DNA of 12,153 nt, taken from assembly GCA_025964075.1 (NCBI GenBank), contig JAOPZQ010000429.1, positions 1 to 12,153 of the forward strand, given 5' to 3'. Every line of letters begins with the position of its first letter. Position 1 is the first letter of the stretch. Shown one piece after another: positions 12,034 to 12,153 of this stretch. The notes below the pieces were generated by a model that searched no databases, was not told where the DNA came from, and worked only from the letters and a program-made list of their open reading frames with translations. The position numbers and the translations under genes were made by a program. Source of the stretch: Solirubrobacterales bacterium. GTDB taxonomy: Bacteria > Actinomycetota > Thermoleophilia > Solirubrobacterales > Solirubrobacteraceae.

Positions 12034-12153
12034 GCGCGCTCGCGTTCGCCCGGACGGTGCTCGCGCGGTGGGATCGCCGCGTCGTCGCGCCGCGGCCGCT
12101 CGGCGTCGTCTTCGCGCGGCCGCCGTCGGCGCGCGAAACGCCCGCGCCGGGCG
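12030..12153 (+). CDS. Start of next operon gene, unknown function (cut by window edge)
   Basis: GTG 12030 overlaps the preceding stop as GTGA, the same junction style as its neighbours, and the frame stays open to the window end (41 codons). The visible sequence is MSALAFARTVLARWDRRVVA followed by a Pro/Arg-rich stretch (PPSARETPAPG). No domain can be assigned. By operon position an accessory eCIS structural protein is expected before the LysM/spike/baseplate genes, but nothing in the visible residues proves that. Confidence 0.6.
   Translation, partial: MSALAFARTVLARWDRRVVAPRPLGVVFARPPSARETPAPG

Noticed and set aside
1..12153. tRNA, rRNA, insertion sequence or attachment site
   Set aside because: I saw no cloverleaf-like segment, transposase motif or flanking terminal repeats by eye, though a covariance-model scan was not possible.

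Overview
The window is very GC-rich, with overlapping ATGA/GTGA gene junctions, frequent GTG starts and strong codon bias. It looks like a high-GC actinobacterium. The surface-protein style (an N-terminus ending AY[F/W][T/S]AGGSG) and the gene content would fit Thermoleophilia/Solirubrobacterales, but this placement is an inference and not a demonstrated assignment.

Left arm (1-2210, minus strand): a short operon of two secreted proteins. The first gene (2210-1731) encodes a 159-aa protein with a SipW/TasA-type signal peptide. The second (1657 to beyond the left edge) encodes a large secreted protein with fibronectin type III and Ig-like domains. Both mature proteins begin with nearly the same sequence. 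A strong hairpin lies between the genes and another lies in the leader of the first.

Divergent control region (2211-2474): about 260 bp holding several dyads, including a locally AT-rich 27-bp dyad and a perfect 12-bp palindrome.

Right arm (2475-12153, plus strand): a regulator gene followed by a tightly packed operon for an extracellular contractile injection system (eCIS, the Afp/PVC/Streptomyces-CIS family of headless phage-tail-like particles). The order is: a NarL/LuxR-type regulator with a degenerate receiver; a small receiver-like protein lacking the phosphoacceptor Asp; a two-module AAA+ ATPase (Pvc15/Afp15-like) with an inactive first module; an 851-aa protein with a DUF4157 HExxH domain, a Pro/Lys-rich linker and an unknown C-terminal domain; a DUF4255 (Pvc16/Afp16-like) tube-terminating protein with an extra Ig-like domain; the tail sheath; the tail tube; a small tail-assembly-chaperone-like protein; a 52-aa DUF6760-like protein; and the start of another gene cut by the right edge. 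Baseplate, spike, LysM, tape-measure and fibre genes are not in the window and are expected to the right.

How they work together: tube and sheath polymerise, the Pvc16-like protein caps the particle, and the AAA+ ATPase is required for assembly or loading in related systems. The DUF4157 protein is either a structural accessory or a cargo. The most notable unexplained signal is at the chaperone/DUF6760 junction. A run of seven G is aligned in frame as a perfect -1 slippery heptamer directly before the chaperone stop codon. A -1 shift would fuse the two products, as in the lambda G/GT tail-chaperone arrangement.
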